NCBI RefSeq assembly: GCF_963678635.1
Contig: NC_087062.1
Location: 29,846,833-29,910,832 of the forward strand
Reading direction: 5' to 3'
Source of the DNA: Symsagittifera roscoffensis
Taxonomy: Eukaryota; Xenacoelomorpha; Acoela; Convolutidae
DNA length: 64,000 bases
The translations under genes and the position numbers were made by a program. The notes under the pieces were generated by a model. That model did no database searches, had not been told where the DNA came from, and was given only the letters and a program-made list of their open reading frames with translations. Shown piece by piece: positions 39,491 to 54,400 of this stretch. How positions within the stretch are numbered: position 1 is the stretch's first letter; each line of letters begins with the position of its first letter.

Positions 39491-42400
39491 GTAAAAAAAG
39501 AAGCACATACAAACCAACTTTTAAGCAATTAAGTGTGGCCGATTTTTGTGCAAGTAGCGCAGAAGGTTTCGACCTAAGAAGTTTTATGTAAAAAAAAAGA
39601 TAAATAATATAGATATTTTATGATTTTTTGAAATTAAGCGCTTGGAAAGTGCTAACTGAATCATCAAAAATTGATTTTTCACAGCTCGTTGGTTATTTTT
39701 CTAGCATAGTAAAAAGTCACGCTAGTCGCTCGCTTTACTCATTTTATTTTAGATGAGCAAAATGCGGAGTATTCGACAAGTCCATTTGGAAGAATCATGT
39801 CAGAAATTGATGAACTGTACATCGAAAAGGTACCAAAATACATTCAATTCTGTTTTGTTTCTAGAAGCATTCAGATAAAACGAGTCTATTAAAAATGTAT
39901 AAAAGTTTTGGGTGGAAATCTCTCCAAATTTTGAGGTTTTTGGTGTTTCGAAACATTCATTACCATGCCGAAGGAAGGGAGCATAATAATTTAAAAATAT
40001 TACATAATAATTGAAATTTTTTGTTATCGCGTCAACTCTTTGCTATTTAGGTTTACAGCTAGTAAATCAATTTTTTTTCGGTTTTGCTAATATGCCTAGT
40101 TTTGAATGTTAAACGTTTTACTCTGAACTGTCGTGTTGTGTTTGTCATGTGAGATGATATGCTCTGATTGGATTGTTTGTGATTGTTGCAGCTGATAGAC
40201 ATGTACATTCTGCCCCCGTCCAGTGAGAGGGAGGGGGAGAGTAGGGTGACATTGGGACTGACCTGCAGACTGCTCTACAACATACTCCCTGCCTCCATAT
40301 CCTTCACATTCGAAAGCGACAACATGCGAGAGACGGTTAGTCATTTTACGCACTGAAACGGTGCAATCAGCTAAATCATTAGCCTAAGTGTAAAAGTATT
40401 CATAATATAGTTCATGCCAATTTATTGGCAAAATAAGTGAACCTGATCATGTTATCTTCTATATAAAAACAGAATTTTCGGACACCATTTCTACACGATT
40501 TTCGATGACAAAATGAGCTTTATATTGTTTGACGTCGCTTAGATTTGTTGACCGAAAAGGCTATGCAGAGATTACAAAGCGTGTCTGCTGGTTTAAGGCT
40601 CAAATATATGCCAATTTTTCTTTAATTTTCTGTTCAGGGTAGTCTTCTGGAGAAGTTGATCAGTGTAGCGAGGGAGACGAACTACGAAGGAGACAGTGAC
40701 AACCTGAAGTATTATGTGTTGGCTCTCCTCGCTCAGGGATCATCTGTCGAGTGTCCATTTAGCAACTCCTCAAACCACGCCCCCTTTGAACAACTGGTAA
40801 GAGCAAGGGGTTTCAAATTAGGACAGCTGACATTTACATATATATCTTGAATTGTCTTCCTACTCGATCAGTTGCCTTTCGCTTTAAATTTAGTGACGTG
40901 GATTATAGAAACCCTGTAAAACTTCAATAGCTCTCCGCCAAAAGTTTACAAAAGAACCTTTAAACTTAGGCTTCTGATTTTTATTGTTAACTTTAGGCTT
41001 CATCTGCTCTACGACAATTGCACAAGTTGAAAGAGGAGACGAAAAGAGAGATGTGTGCTAGGCTGAATGAGAACGAAAGACCATTCGCCCATCTCTCTCG
41101 CTCTCCCACGAGACAGGCGAATCACACGAATGTCGCGACCACTACTCGGAACATCTTGGGACCTGTCGGCACTAGTGCGAATACAACTGCGACACCCATG
41201 AGTTCAAAATCAACCTCGGCTGTAGCTGGTAGCAGCAGAAATCAAACTACACCAACTCCTGGGAAAGGAAGTAAATTAAATTTAATAAAATATTTATTAA
41301 AATTCGGAGGTGGTGAGGTGAAGAGGAGCGGTGGTGAAGTGGTTACGTCTCCGCCTCTCAATCGAAAGGTCGGATGTTCGAAGCCGACCATGATCCGTGC
41401 TCGTTGCTGAGGGTGAGGCAACATTATCCAGCCCAGAAAAATAACCAATACATAATTCTTAAGCAGGAGCACAACAGAGGTTCACCGTGATGAGCTGTAC
41501 AGCTCGTATGTTGGTCCTTTCCCTCGTGGATAAATGGTCTTAAAAAAAGTGTTTTGTTTGACCACTTATCAAACAGTGTGCGCAAAAGTTTTTTTTCAGC
41601 GCGCTCCCCTTCAAATTTAGTTACATTGGCACACAAGGCCCATTTGGAAAAATTTAGCAACCAGCCAGAATTGAGGGGGAGGGGAGCAGTCACCCCATAC
41701 CCCCCCCTCGACACGCTTCTGGATTTATTGGTACTGATTCTCAAAACTTTTTTTTAGGTAATAAAAGGCCTCTGTCTACTCCTGGCAACGGCCAAGACGG
41801 CTCAGTGCGTAAAAAGACCAGAAGACTCTCACCCACTAACAATATCGAAGAGCAACTGAAGCCCACCAGCTTAACACCTGAGGAATCCAGTGTGGTGAAG
41901 ACATCTGCTGAGGCAGGAGATAATAGTAACAGCTGGGCGGATGTTGGGCAATTTTACATTGGCACCTACTCTTTGGAGCCTCTGACCATAACTATGAAGC
42001 AGCGGATCCTGCTGCAGTTTCTGACCCCACTCGCGGAGTATCAGGAGGTACGTTTGAGGTTCTTTTCTCTTACAGCTAGCTGGATTCAAATTTACATTTT
42101 GAAGGAGTTCAGTGGAACATTTTTGGTCTTGAATTCGAAATCGAATATATACGGCTCGTACAATTGCTCATCTAACGAAGGCGCGCAGGTGTGTAAGGGG
42201 AGTGTTTCTTCCCTCAATTTTGGTGGCCATTTGGTTTCAGGGGTTCATTTTTTCGGTACTTTTTTTGAAGCGCTTTAATCTATAGGCGGGTTTGTTCGTA
42301 ATGTAATGAACAGCGCATTTCTAACCCGACTTTTTAGCTCTTTTTTAAACTTTTTTTTAAGCTCTTGTCCATATTTCTGGAGGAGCAGAGTCTGGAGCTG

Positions 42401-45400
42401 ATCGATTTCTACCTGGAGGTCAATCTGCACAAGGATATCCGACTCACTTTCGAAGCACTCAGGGTAAGACCGTGATATGAACCAGAAAACTGGCACCTTT
42501 TGCATGTTATTAGTTGTTATAAAAGTCAGGGAATCGAGACGAATGTGTTTGACATTTTCTTAATCCAGAAGTGGTGCGTCTTTCAAATTTTAAATGGAAA
42601 GTTCTTAAGAGCCAACTACTATATAATTAGGAAATTGAAAGGGGGAGCGGAAATGGGTACAAGTATGATAGTTGGGTCCCAAAAATATAGGTGGGTCCCT
42701 AATGAAAAAACGGTTTGCACAGCATAAATTTTAATTAAGGGGTAGAATACCATTCTGAAATGTCCTTTAATAAGTTATCAAATGAGGCATCTCCAAATTT
42801 TTTTCTCACCGCGTTTCACTTCAGTCATTTCGCGATTACAAACAATGCAATTAGGTATATTTCTTCGGATAATCCGCTTTTCTCGTAAAGAAATTTATCG
42901 AATTTTCAATAGAACAAGCGTGGTTGACTATCTCTAACAAACGCATATTTTCAGTTATTGGCAAGATTTGTTTGCGGGACCCATCTTTCATACTTGCACC
43001 CGGAAATGAGCCATTATTGCTGACAAATAAGTCAGCCCAATTATGGTTGTTAAACCGTAAAATAAGTTGAAGCGAGCATATTTCTTGATATAAATAAAAT
43101 AGTTAAAATAAATAAATTATTAGTTAAGAACCATCAATTATGTTTCGAATCCTCGGTTTAAAAGTAATAATACAAAAACATAAATAAAGAAAAAGATATG
43201 CCGCGACTCGGGATCGAACCAAGGACCTTTAGATCTTCAGTCTAACGCTCTCCCAACTGAGCTATCACGGCTTGGTATTCAAGCCGACTATGCATTCAAT
43301 ATTACGTTTTGCAGATCGGCCGTTCAAAATTGAAATGAAGGTACCAAAAGAGCCCTGGTTGGTATGAGTTAAAGTTGTATAATCGTAGACCGCACGTCAT
43401 TTTTGTTTATGAGTCAAAAATGATGTGACTCGTTCAGTCCAATATCTTATGGCGTCAGTTTTATGGTCTAGCGACTGAGGGGTTTTACATGAGAGAAAGT
43501 TGCATTTGCAATAATTGAGAAAGTTAAAGATTACATAAGAGAAAGTTTACATTGCAATAATTGAGAAAGTTAAAGATTACATAAGAGAAAGTTTACATTG
43601 CAATAATTGATTGATAGTAAGTCCCCATTACAATTAATTGATTGCCTTGGAAAAAACTCAAAAAATTAATTGCAATTAAATTTTGGGCTCTTTTCCAATC
43701 CCCCCTTTCAAAATACCGAGTTTTATGTTTGTTTTACGTGTTATTACGGCTAAATGCGTGATGTTACGCTGTAATGTATGAAGAACAAATCTGTTCAGAA
43801 TTGTCGATTTGTTCTCCACACCAAATTTCATTGCATTATGACAACGTTAAATAGACTTTTCAAATTTGAATTTGAAAGGGGGGGGGGACTGGAAAAGAGC
43901 CAAATTTTGAACATCCCTGAGTACAAGTATGATAGTTGGTGTAGATAGTGCAAGTAGGTGGGGGCGGGGAGTCCTTCAAATTTAGATGCGTCCCTGAAGG
44001 AATCTTTTAGGCCTTAAAATCTTCGAAAACCTGATTGGCATTTTTTTACTGTGTTTAGTTTTCCTAAAGATTTTTCATGCTTGCTTTTCCTGCGAACCGT
44101 GAAACTTGCTCTTTTTATGGCCTAATGAGTGCTTCTAGTGAGCTTGTTTGCTATGATTTGTTGTACTGTGTGCAGTTTCTGTCTGGCCTGCTGTGTCACC
44201 GGAGACTGGCGGCCAAGTTCGTGTTGAACTCGGAGGGGCTGAGGGGACTGGTGAGTGTGGTGAGACCCAGTGTGGCTGCCACTGCTGTGTCCATGTGTCT
44301 CTTCTACATCGCCTGCTGCAGAGACGTATTCGAGAGGGCACTCCCACAACTCAACCCAAATCTACTCAGGTTTAAATCTTGAATGATAACGAAATCATTC
44401 AATTACGAAGGCTATAATTACAAATTTACTTTTTCCTTCCCTTATATGACATCCATTTCTAGCTGGCAGACTGAAATTTTTCCAAAGGCGTCTTCGGTGC
44501 CATATTTACTAATTTTGAGGAGGAAATTCGTGCCGAACTAACGCGATTGCTTAGTAAAAAACCTTTCTTAAAGTGCCTGGAAAATTGGCCTATCAGACAA
44601 GATCTCTATAAAGTTTTGGGAGAGCTTGGAAAATTTATTTGGTCGATCCTTTTACGCTTGCAATTAGCGAACGTTATCAAACCGGGATATACACTTTTTC
44701 GGGTTCACAACTATTTTAACAGAATCGCTTGAATCATTTTACCTTTGGTTCATCTTCTTATATTTTAAGTGAAAGTCTTTATGCTCTATGGACGCAACGT
44801 TTAAAAAACTTTTCAATCGAGCATAGCGTTTAAGAATCATTCAGAACAACCATTAGAGAAAGATGAACTCGATCCAACTTCAAGGCTAGACAGTACCTGC
44901 TGATTTTTTCCCCAAAATTTTGCGTTAACAGATTCATTTCTGTCCGAAACTAATCAACTAAAAACAGCAACCTCGATGCTAAGAAAGAAACTTTTGGCGA
45001 AACGATTCGGTCCAAGGAAATAAATAGAGATATTTCAACGTTTCATAGCTTGAAAAGCTCGCTTAGAAAAACTGAAACTTTTTTCGCGAACCAAATCAGT
45101 CTATGCAATAACTTGGAAATGTTTCAACGTTTCATGATTTAATTAGTTTGCATAGAAAAACTTGAATCTTTTGCGAGACAATTCGCTCTGTGAATTAAGT
45201 TGAAGTATTTTATTTCATCGCGTGAATTGTTTACTAGGAAAATTTTTAATTTTTCGCTAATTGATTCGCTCTTTGAAACAACCAGAGTTTTTTGTTAAAG
45301 TTTCAAATTGAAAAATCTTTTGGTGTATTCCAGTTTTGTGGGCAACAAATTGAGTTCCAAGAAGTTTTGTCTACTTTTTCTTGCTATTTTTTGATTTTTC

Positions 45401-48400
45401 CATGCCGTTCACTATAAAATTTTGGAAGTTGTTTTCTTTATTAAGTCAAGGAGTGTTTTTTTAATACCCATGCTTGGTGCTTCGATTCCTGCGGGACCTG
45501 TTTTTTGTGCAAACTAAAAATTTTCAAATATTTTAGACTTTTGTGTCTGCCATTTTTGTCGGCTTCGGTATGAAGAAAGGTTCGGTGTCTTTATAGCATT
45601 TTGAAAGCTTTTTGTAAAGTTTCTCATTATGCAGGAAATTTTTTAACCTTTTTTATTCAAAATGGCGGACAAAAGTTTTTTTTTTGCAAACTATTGGTTG
45701 TTACCAGACTTGTTGTTCCTAGCACTTTCGTATGCTCGCAAGGAAAACGTTTTGAGGATAAAGCCTGAAATCAAAATGAAGCGTTATTGTTTGTGATTCG
45801 GTGGCTTTAAAATTTTATTAATGTCTCGGTGTCAAGAAAAACTGGTCTTTCTATATCCGAATTTCATATAAAATTAGACGAAGTTTGCTGAGATGCTGGC
45901 CGTACAAATTTAGTTTTTCCTGATTTCTAATGCTGTACTGAATAGTTTTTAAACTTTAATTACCGTTTCTTGTTGCTTTTAACTCCTAATTCAATCGCAT
46001 GTTTTAATAAAAAAGTAACAGGAAATTCAGACAACAAAAATGGCAAAAATATAGTTTTACTTTTTTGGATGTAAAAAGAGTTTCAGTTCGTTTCCATAAA
46101 TTTGATCAAATATTGGCAAAAAATTAGAAAGCGTTTTCCACGAGACTTTTTAAAACAGTTTTCACGAGACAATCTAGTTATGAAAAATCGAGTTAAAAGA
46201 ACTACATTTAATTCAATTCATTCAAGTTGCAAAAAGCAGGTTTCTTTTCGTTTGAAAGTAGATTTCTTAGGTCAGAGCTAAGCATCGTGCTTAACATCAT
46301 CTTCACGCTCTATGAGCTGAGTACCAAGGAGTGTAGAATATCAGGTTTGGCAAAGTTTTCCCGATAGGTTGCGGAGGTTAACTTGCGATTTCATGAAAGT
46401 TTTGATCTAACAGCTTAAGCAAAGTTGTCTGCCACCACAGCTTTGTCACCTCCCACTGGATTCGGAAACTGTTCTCTCTGCATTAGAAATTCGCTAATTA
46501 GATATGTGTTAAAATAAAAAAAATAGCTTAAATACGAAAACACAATCAAAGCAAAGCGCACATCTTCATTCAGCGTGGTTGATGTCACTACTGAAAACTC
46601 ATATATGCTTTAAATACTATATTAATTTTAATGAGAAGGGCTTTTTCTTTTTTTAAAAAAAATTTCAATAAACAAAAAACTAGTGTTTCAAAACAACTGT
46701 TTTTTTTTTCTCTTGTCAACCCTGATTTAGTCGGAACCTTCTGTGCAAATTGCACATCAACAATTGGCTTTCCTTGTTGTTACTAGACCTTGCTGAACAG
46801 ATACTCTGCACTACTTATTTTTCGGAACTCTCCCTCCCAACAAATGTCCACTTCCTTAGACCCCTAGAATATCGACCCGAAATATCGTAAGAGTTACATC
46901 CAAAGTTTTTGGAGCATAGTATCTTTAAGATTTGTACCCTTGCGATATGCAAGGGTATTGCAATCGGGTACCAGGCTATTTTTCCTGTAAACAACTTCAT
47001 TCACAGAATGGTCATTTCAGAATTGGTTGGAAAGTCTCGTTTCTGACCTTTTCAAGTTTCAGAATTTCAAATAAAACTACCATCATTCAATTATTTATCA
47101 GGTAAAGACTGTTTCAGTTTGTAACTAATTGTTCGAAAAAGTCTCTTTTTTCGGGTTCGTGGCTTTCGTCGAAGATTCAGTCGGGTTTTTTTTCCGTTTT
47201 TTAAACGCACATTTTTTTCATCCTCTAAAATTTTATTGGCTTACTTTTTAATGCATGGGTTTTGTTCAATTTAAAGAATTTTTTACTATAACTGAAACTT
47301 CAATAATTTGTAAATTTACCAAGTCTGGTTTTGCGGATTTATCTTTTATCTTTTTAGCAGATTGTTATTTCGGACAAGTCAACTTATGTTGCGTAATTTT
47401 GAGGGCAAAATGTATTCATATAGGTTTATGTGGATTAGTATGGATGGGTCGTGAAAACTTTATTAACTTCATGAAATGTTTTATGGCAACAGTTTTGTTT
47501 TCGGCCCAACAAGTTTGGACCCAAATATTGTCGGCTTTGTTGCCGCTCGGTGAAAGATTTCCAGTTATTTTTAAGGCTGTTTATGAACGTCATTCGATAC
47601 AACCATGAAGTTTTTCTAGCCGTAGTTTTTCATTTTTTTGAGTTACGTTTTCAAGTAATTTTTTCAACTTAACTTTTTTTTTTTAGAAATTTCACTATAT
47701 CGCAAATTTGTAGCAAAATTTCAAGGTTTTCATCAAATTTCACGCTTTTCATCAAATTGAAGTCAAGGTTCGTTGGCTTTGTTTATCGCATGTGGTGCTT
47801 AGCTCAGCTTCGCCTCTGTGTTTAAATTGTTTCTACAGAAGCTAGAAATAGCGAGTGTGACTCATAATCTACTGTTCGAATGATCGATTCCGGCTCAGAG
47901 CAAAGTTTTTGAAGGCTTTATTGGTAATAGATGTATTGCTAAGCGTCTATTGTTAAGCGACTGTGGGGCCCATGCGAGGACATGAGACACATGATCTGCA
48001 GTTCACAAAGCAAACGTCTTGTTTTTTAATGGCTTATTTTAAAACCGTTTCTTTCCGGCTTTCAATTTTTTTTTTTCAGACTCTTTTGTGCTGTTAAATC
48101 AACTTTGTCTATAGTGCAGTTTTGCCTCTGGGTAAAAAAGTTATATTTTATACTAAAAAAATTGGGCTCTTTTACCCTTTTCCGCACCTTCAACTTTTCT
48201 ATTTTGATAGTTTTTTTACGTGTTATTATTGCAAAATGCGTGATGTTACGATGTAAAGCTGGAAGATCAAATCTGTTCGCAATAGTTATTTTGTTTAGCA
48301 TGCCAAGTTTGATTGCATTATGAGAACATTAAAGTAGTTTTTCAAAATTAGAAATGAAAGGTGGGAGAAAGGGAAGTGGAAAAGAGCCAAAAATTGTAGT

Positions 48401-51400
48401 TTGTTTTAAATAACTATAAGTTGATATCAATAATAGTATAATTTCTCGATTTGGCTCCATTTATGCATAATTAATCAGAATTGATCTGAAGTCGTGTGAT
48501 GGCCCTGTTTTTTTTTGTTTATCCATATCTTGTGACGTCATTAGTTATCACAGCGTCTCCAGTATTAGTGGTTCAAAAAAGAAATATGAAAATAGAACTT
48601 ATCAATTTTTTGTCTCATTATTTTCTCTGTCTATTTGTAATCGGACATTTTTTTTCTCGTGAATAATTTGCGGCATAGTTTGTGGCTACTGAAGAAAACG
48701 ATTTGATTGTTTTCCATTTTTTGAGACCACCCCCGCGAACGGAACTATCAGTGCATCTTGTTTTGTTTTCTATGAGTTTCCGAGAAAACAGTCGCATCGT
48801 TCATAATAGATTTTAGATGTGTCGTCGTTTCTGAAGTCCCATCATAGATAAACGTGATTCAAAAATATTCTTCTTGTATCAATGGATAATGGTGTATTGG
48901 CCGGCCTACTGGTTGGTCATTATTTTAATGTGTGTCTGAGTTTTTCTAGCCGTAGTTTTTCATTTTTTTGAGTTACGTTTTCAAGTAATTTTTTCAACTT
49001 AACTTTTTTTTTTTAGAAATTTCACTATATCGCAAATTTGTAGCAAAATTTCAAGGTTTTCATCAAATTTCACGCTTTTCATCAAATTGAAGTCAAGGTT
49101 CGTTGGCTTTGTTTATCGCATGTGGTGCTTAGCTCAGCTTCGCCTCTGTGTTTAAATTGTTTCTACAGAAGCTAGAAATAGCGAGTGTGACTCATAATCT
49201 ACTGTTCGAATGATCGATTCCGGCTCAGAGCAAAGTTTTTGAAGGCTTTATTGGTAATAGATGTATTGCTAAGCGTCTATTGTTAAGCGACTGTGGGGCC
49301 GATGCGAGGACATGAGACACATGATCTGCAGTTCACAAAGCAAACGTCTTGTTTTTAATGGCTTATTTTAAAACCGTTTCTTTCCGGCTTTCAATTTTTT
49401 TTTCAGCTTTTGTGCTGTTAAATCAACTTTGTCTATAGTGCAGTTTTGCCTCTGGGTAAAAAAGTTATATTTTATACTAAAAAAATTGGGCTCTTTTACC
49501 CTTTTCCGCACCTTCAACTTTTCTATTTTGATAGTTGTTTTACGTGTTATTATGGCAAAATGCGTGATGTTACGATGTAAAGCTGGAAGATCAAATCTGT
49601 TCGCAATAGTTATTTTGTTTAGCATGCCAAGTTTGATTGCATTATGAGATAGTTTTTAAGTACTTGCATTAAAGTAGTTTTTCAAAATTAGAAATGAAAG
49701 GTGGGAGAAAGGGAAGTGGAAAAGAGCCAAAAATTGTAGTTTGTTTTAAATAACTATAAGTTGATATCAATAATAGTATAATTTCTCGATTTGGCTCCAT
49801 TTATGCATAATTAATCAGAATTGATCTGAAGTCGTGTGATGGCCCTGTTTTTTTTTGTTTATCCATATCTTGTGACGTCATTAGTTATCACAGCGTCTCC
49901 AGTATTAGTGGTTCAAAAAAGAAATATGAAAATAGAACTTATCAATTTTTGTCTCATTATTTTCTCTGTCTATTTGTAATCGGACATTTTTTTTCTCGTG
50001 AATAATTTGCGGCATAGTTTGTGGCTACTGAAGAAAACGATTTGATTGTTTTCCATTTTTTGAGACCACCCCCGCGAACGGAACTATCAGTGCATCTTGT
50101 TTTGTTTTCTATGAGTTTCCGAGAAAACAGTCGCATCGTTCATAATAGATTTTAGATGTGTCGTCGTTTCTGAAGTCCCATCCTAGATAAACGTGATTCA
50201 AAAATATTCTTCTTGTATCAATGGATAATGGTGTATTGGCCGGCCTACTGGTTGGTCATTATTTTAATGTCTGTCTGAGAGCAGGCTGTGGTCACTATGA
50301 AACTTGTACTTCTCCTTTATCCATGTCGAGTGCCATCATTTTTCAGAATGTAGGTTTTTGACCGAGCGCCGCGTCGTGAATATTAGGGTTTGAAATCTTT
50401 GTCTCTACCTTTGTAAGTTCGGCCGTATGTCAAAACAGGAATCATACTTGGGGAAAACGGAAATTAACAGTTTTTTGTCTCATTGTAATTTTCTCTCTTT
50501 TTTAGTCTATTTGCAATCGGACATTTATTTTTCCTCTAGAGAAGTATGTCGCTATGGTCTGTGGTTGCTGGAGTGTTGTGCCCACGAGAGTGGAAGGTGC
50601 CATGCGACCATGTTCTTCGCAGAGATATTCCCCTTCAGATGTCTGCTGGAGACATTCGACCAAATGGATGGACTCAGAACACTGCACAACTCTGTAAGTG
50701 AAGTAAACGCGATAATATAACGATTATTTAATTAGTTAAATATAAGATTAATTAATGAATCAACAATATAGCTGCTTCTTACTTTTAATTAGAGGAGATA
50801 TGAGCTTTTTCAAGAAGAATAGTCTTACAAACGTCTAATTTCCAATAATTTCAGCTATACTAACTTGCTTAACCAATTAACCAATGTGCTCTTAATTTGA
50901 GCATGCTTTAAAACATCTTCAATCGTTGATTTATCTCCCACCATCAACGCCCGTCTTGTAATGATTCCCTGAATTAGATCACAACTCTGGAGATATTCAA
51001 TAATATCATAGCTAGTGCAGCAGTCACTTCGTCTGAGTACAGTTCTCATCTTACCACGCCCGAGGGGGGACCGAGCAGTAGGCGTGCAGCAGTGACGCCA
51101 CCAGCATCAGCTGGCAGACAACAGACAGTCACTCACAGGACACCAGGTGGGCTATTTTCCTTACAGTTTTTTTATTTAAAGTTCTTTATATCCCTTATCG
51201 TGAGAGTTTTTTTTCACTTTTTTTAAGTTTAAAGCTTCAGTAATCATCTATGCAGTTTTTGAGAGAAATGAACGTAGTGAGTAAGCTTGTATCGGTCTTG
51301 GTGATTTTTTTGTTCGTTTTTTTTTTAAATGAAAAGTCTTAACAAATTTGTTCACGCTCAATTTTGATTTTTCGCGGCTTGATTTTTTTAAGTTCACTTT

Positions 51401-54400
51401 ATTTCCTCTGTTAAATGGGCGGCGAACTCCTCTATTGAACAGCAAAAGTTTAAAGGTCACGAAAAACGTGATCGACTTCTAATTTCGAAATTGGAATGTA
51501 ATCATCAGATTTCCCAGCAAAATAAAAATTTTACCTTTTGATCCAGTTTTCTCAAATTGGGTTTGCTATATCAAACAAAGAGTAATCATAAATTGTTCGT
51601 GAAATTTAAAGAGCTTTAAGGGCATTTTTTTGTTCGGGCCATTGAAAATGGCGAGGAACTTTGGTTTCGGTGTTTTTTAGTCTTTTTTCTTTTTGTTTTC
51701 CACGCAAAATCAGTTTGCACAAATAATGATCGGACTGGGTTGATTAATATATGATATTAAAGCCTTTCAGTCGTGATTCGAACCATATTATAAAATTCCA
51801 AACATTTCTAGTGTTTTTTTGTTCGGGCCATTGAAAATGGCGAGGAACTTTGGTTTCGGTGTATTTTAGTTTTTTTTCTTTTTGTTTTCCACGCAAAATC
51901 AGTTACCACAAATAATGATCGGACTGGGCTGTTTAATATATGATTTTAAAGCCTTTCAGTCGTGATTCGAACCATGTTATAAAATTCCAACTATTTTCTA
52001 GTGTTGAAAAAAAAACGGTTTGAAAGTTTTAATTTTTCGTCTTATTTCGAGCGACGACAGCCAGCGAGCAGGCTCATTTATGCTTAATTTAGGCCATTTA
52101 CAATAGCTTAATTATGCTTAATTGTAATTTTTCTCAAATAAAATTAGTTGTTGGAGATTTTTAATGTCATTTTGGTAATCATAAACTTCAACAATTCAAA
52201 AAATTGTGATTTTTTTTTAAATTTTTTTGTTTTTCTAGTCATTTTTCTTCAAAAACGTTGTTTGCCTATATGGTTTGCCTATATTATTATGACTGTCAAA
52301 GATACATAAATTATATATATTTTTAAGTCAGATCGTTTTTATCACACCATGCAGTTAAAAATGTACACTAATTCGAAAAATTAATTTTTTCGGTAGGTTT
52401 TTAAAGAGTCAGGTCGGAACATTCTGTGCTGCTTGCACAGTAACCGGCTATCCTTGTTTTTCTTTAAAATTTGAAAGTTGAAAGTTTTTTCAAAAAACAA
52501 GTCAGTTTTTTTTTGTTTCCTTACCTTCATTACTCTTTTACAACTGTCAATTGGCTATGCTTTTTCTGGAGATTCCAAAAGGTTAATTTCAGGTCATCAT
52601 TTCAACCACTCGGTGATGGCCGACAGTTTCCTCTTAGGACCCGAGACTTCCGACGACCGAAGCGACTCTATTCGACAAGCTATAAAACACTACTGCGTCG
52701 CGCTCAGAAGTTATTTTTCAATGCATCTCGCAATCAAAGCAGACAACCTAAAGAAGACTCTAAAGCGGACTCCGTTGTATCTACCTTTGCAAAGTCACAA
52801 AGCGGCCGATATCAACAGACGGATAGAGCTGAAAAATATGTGGTTTTTGTTGGAATTTGCGTCTGTGAAAGCGAATTGGCCTGTAGTGGACCAATTTGTG
52901 AAGCTGCAAGGTCTCCAAGTGTTGTTGCAGATATGCTACATGGCACAAGAGTGGAAATCGTACCAGTTCAGAGCCGAGACTCTTAGGAATGCATTGGATG
53001 TCATTGCGTGTATAACTGCGCATCCCAAGTACCAAGAGTTGCTATGTCAGGCGATCGAAGTGCCGGTGCACCAAGCGGACGACGATGAAATGGCTAGCCA
53101 GCCGAGTTTTGAGCAGATTCAGGGCACCAAGATTATATTGAATCTAGTCGGAGGAGCTGCAGTGCAAGACGCAGAGGTGCAGAAATCAGCGTTAAGAGTG
53201 ATAATAAACTGTGCTTGTGGACCATATGGTATTTTGTACACAGGCTTGCCAGGAGATCAAGTGTTGGTTGGAATGGGTCATCCCAAATTGACAGGGTATC
53301 CTGCCAACCCAAGAGATGAAATTGTGGAAACGATGTGGGGCAGTGTGCGTAACAACAATGGCTTGCAGGTTAATTTTCAATTTTTATAGTTTGTTATTCA
53401 CCATAATGATGCACTATCATAGTTATTTATATTGTATCATTTCCGTTGTACAGCAATATATGGTACATCATATTTTATTGGAGTTTTGACGCTGAAAAAA
53501 ATGGAAATGGCCGCTAATATAATGGTCGACTTTTGATTGCGCCAGGTGCTATTGTCGCTGGCGGTGACCAAGACCCCGCCCGCAGATGCGGAACTGCTTC
53601 GCTCTCTGGCCTGTGTGGCTCTGTATGGGTTGTGCCTGGACGACAGCATCAAACAGATCGTCAGTCGGATGCCGCTCTTCTCACAAGGACTACTAGAAAG
53701 TGAGAAATTGACACTCATTTATGATGTAAACAACTTTTTACACAAGCAAAGCGTAGTGTCATATTACGTGATTACTTCATTTTCTGGCGCAATTAGCAAA
53801 TATTAGTAATAATTTTGGTCGCAGTTTTTCAGCAGTGGCAATTCAATTGCGTATGCTTTGAGATTTGATTACTAATGAGTTAACACAGCTGATGCTTTTT
53901 TGCACAACCAGATCGTTGTTAAATACTACGAAGCAAATTTTCCAACCCAAGTCGCAAAAATTCGTGCTTATTGGGTGCCGTGGAACAGATCAAAGCATTT
54001 TTACCTTTTTCCTTTTTTCACTTCGTTTTTGCCTTTTTCTCGCTTGTGTTTGCGAAGCGCCGCTTTGCCTCTGTTAATCGTCAAATAAATAGCAAAAAGT
54101 GGTTTGTTTTATAAAACAGTATATTAATAATAAGTATTCCTATTTACGCTGGCGAGCAACTAGTGTTTTAGTACGAACCTTCTTTTTTTTCCTAACCTAA
54201 CTCGCAAATAAAAGTGTTCATTAAAAGTGTTCTTTTGTGTGCCTCTTTGCTATAATCACGATCTGTAGCATTGGAAATTTCATAGAATCTGTTCTCGGCT
54301 TTATTTTTGGCTAGTGTTTGTGATAGCCTAAGCGTTTGTGGTTAAAGCGTAAGACTCATAATGTCTAGTTCGCAGTAGGTCGTACGTTCGAGTACGAGAC

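Larger units (their letters stand above)
44370..50539 (+). other. DCAF1 intron 9 (6.2 kb)
   Basis: Bounded by the donor at 44370 and the acceptor at 50538-50539. It holds R5 heads (44655 and 46933), a decayed R2 terminus (about 46731-46780), and the 1.33-kb tandem duplication with its fossil exon copies. No functional coding sequence was seen. Confidence 0.85.

Noticed and set aside
39491-39594. Read-through of DCAF1 exon 2 to a stop at 39591
   Set aside because: Splicing at 39491 gives a phase match to exon 3 and continues the family alignment. The read-through peptide has no family similarity.
43491-43612. CRISPR-like array
   Set aside because: Only about 2.7 directly abutting units without spacers, in an animal intron; it is a simple tandem repeat.
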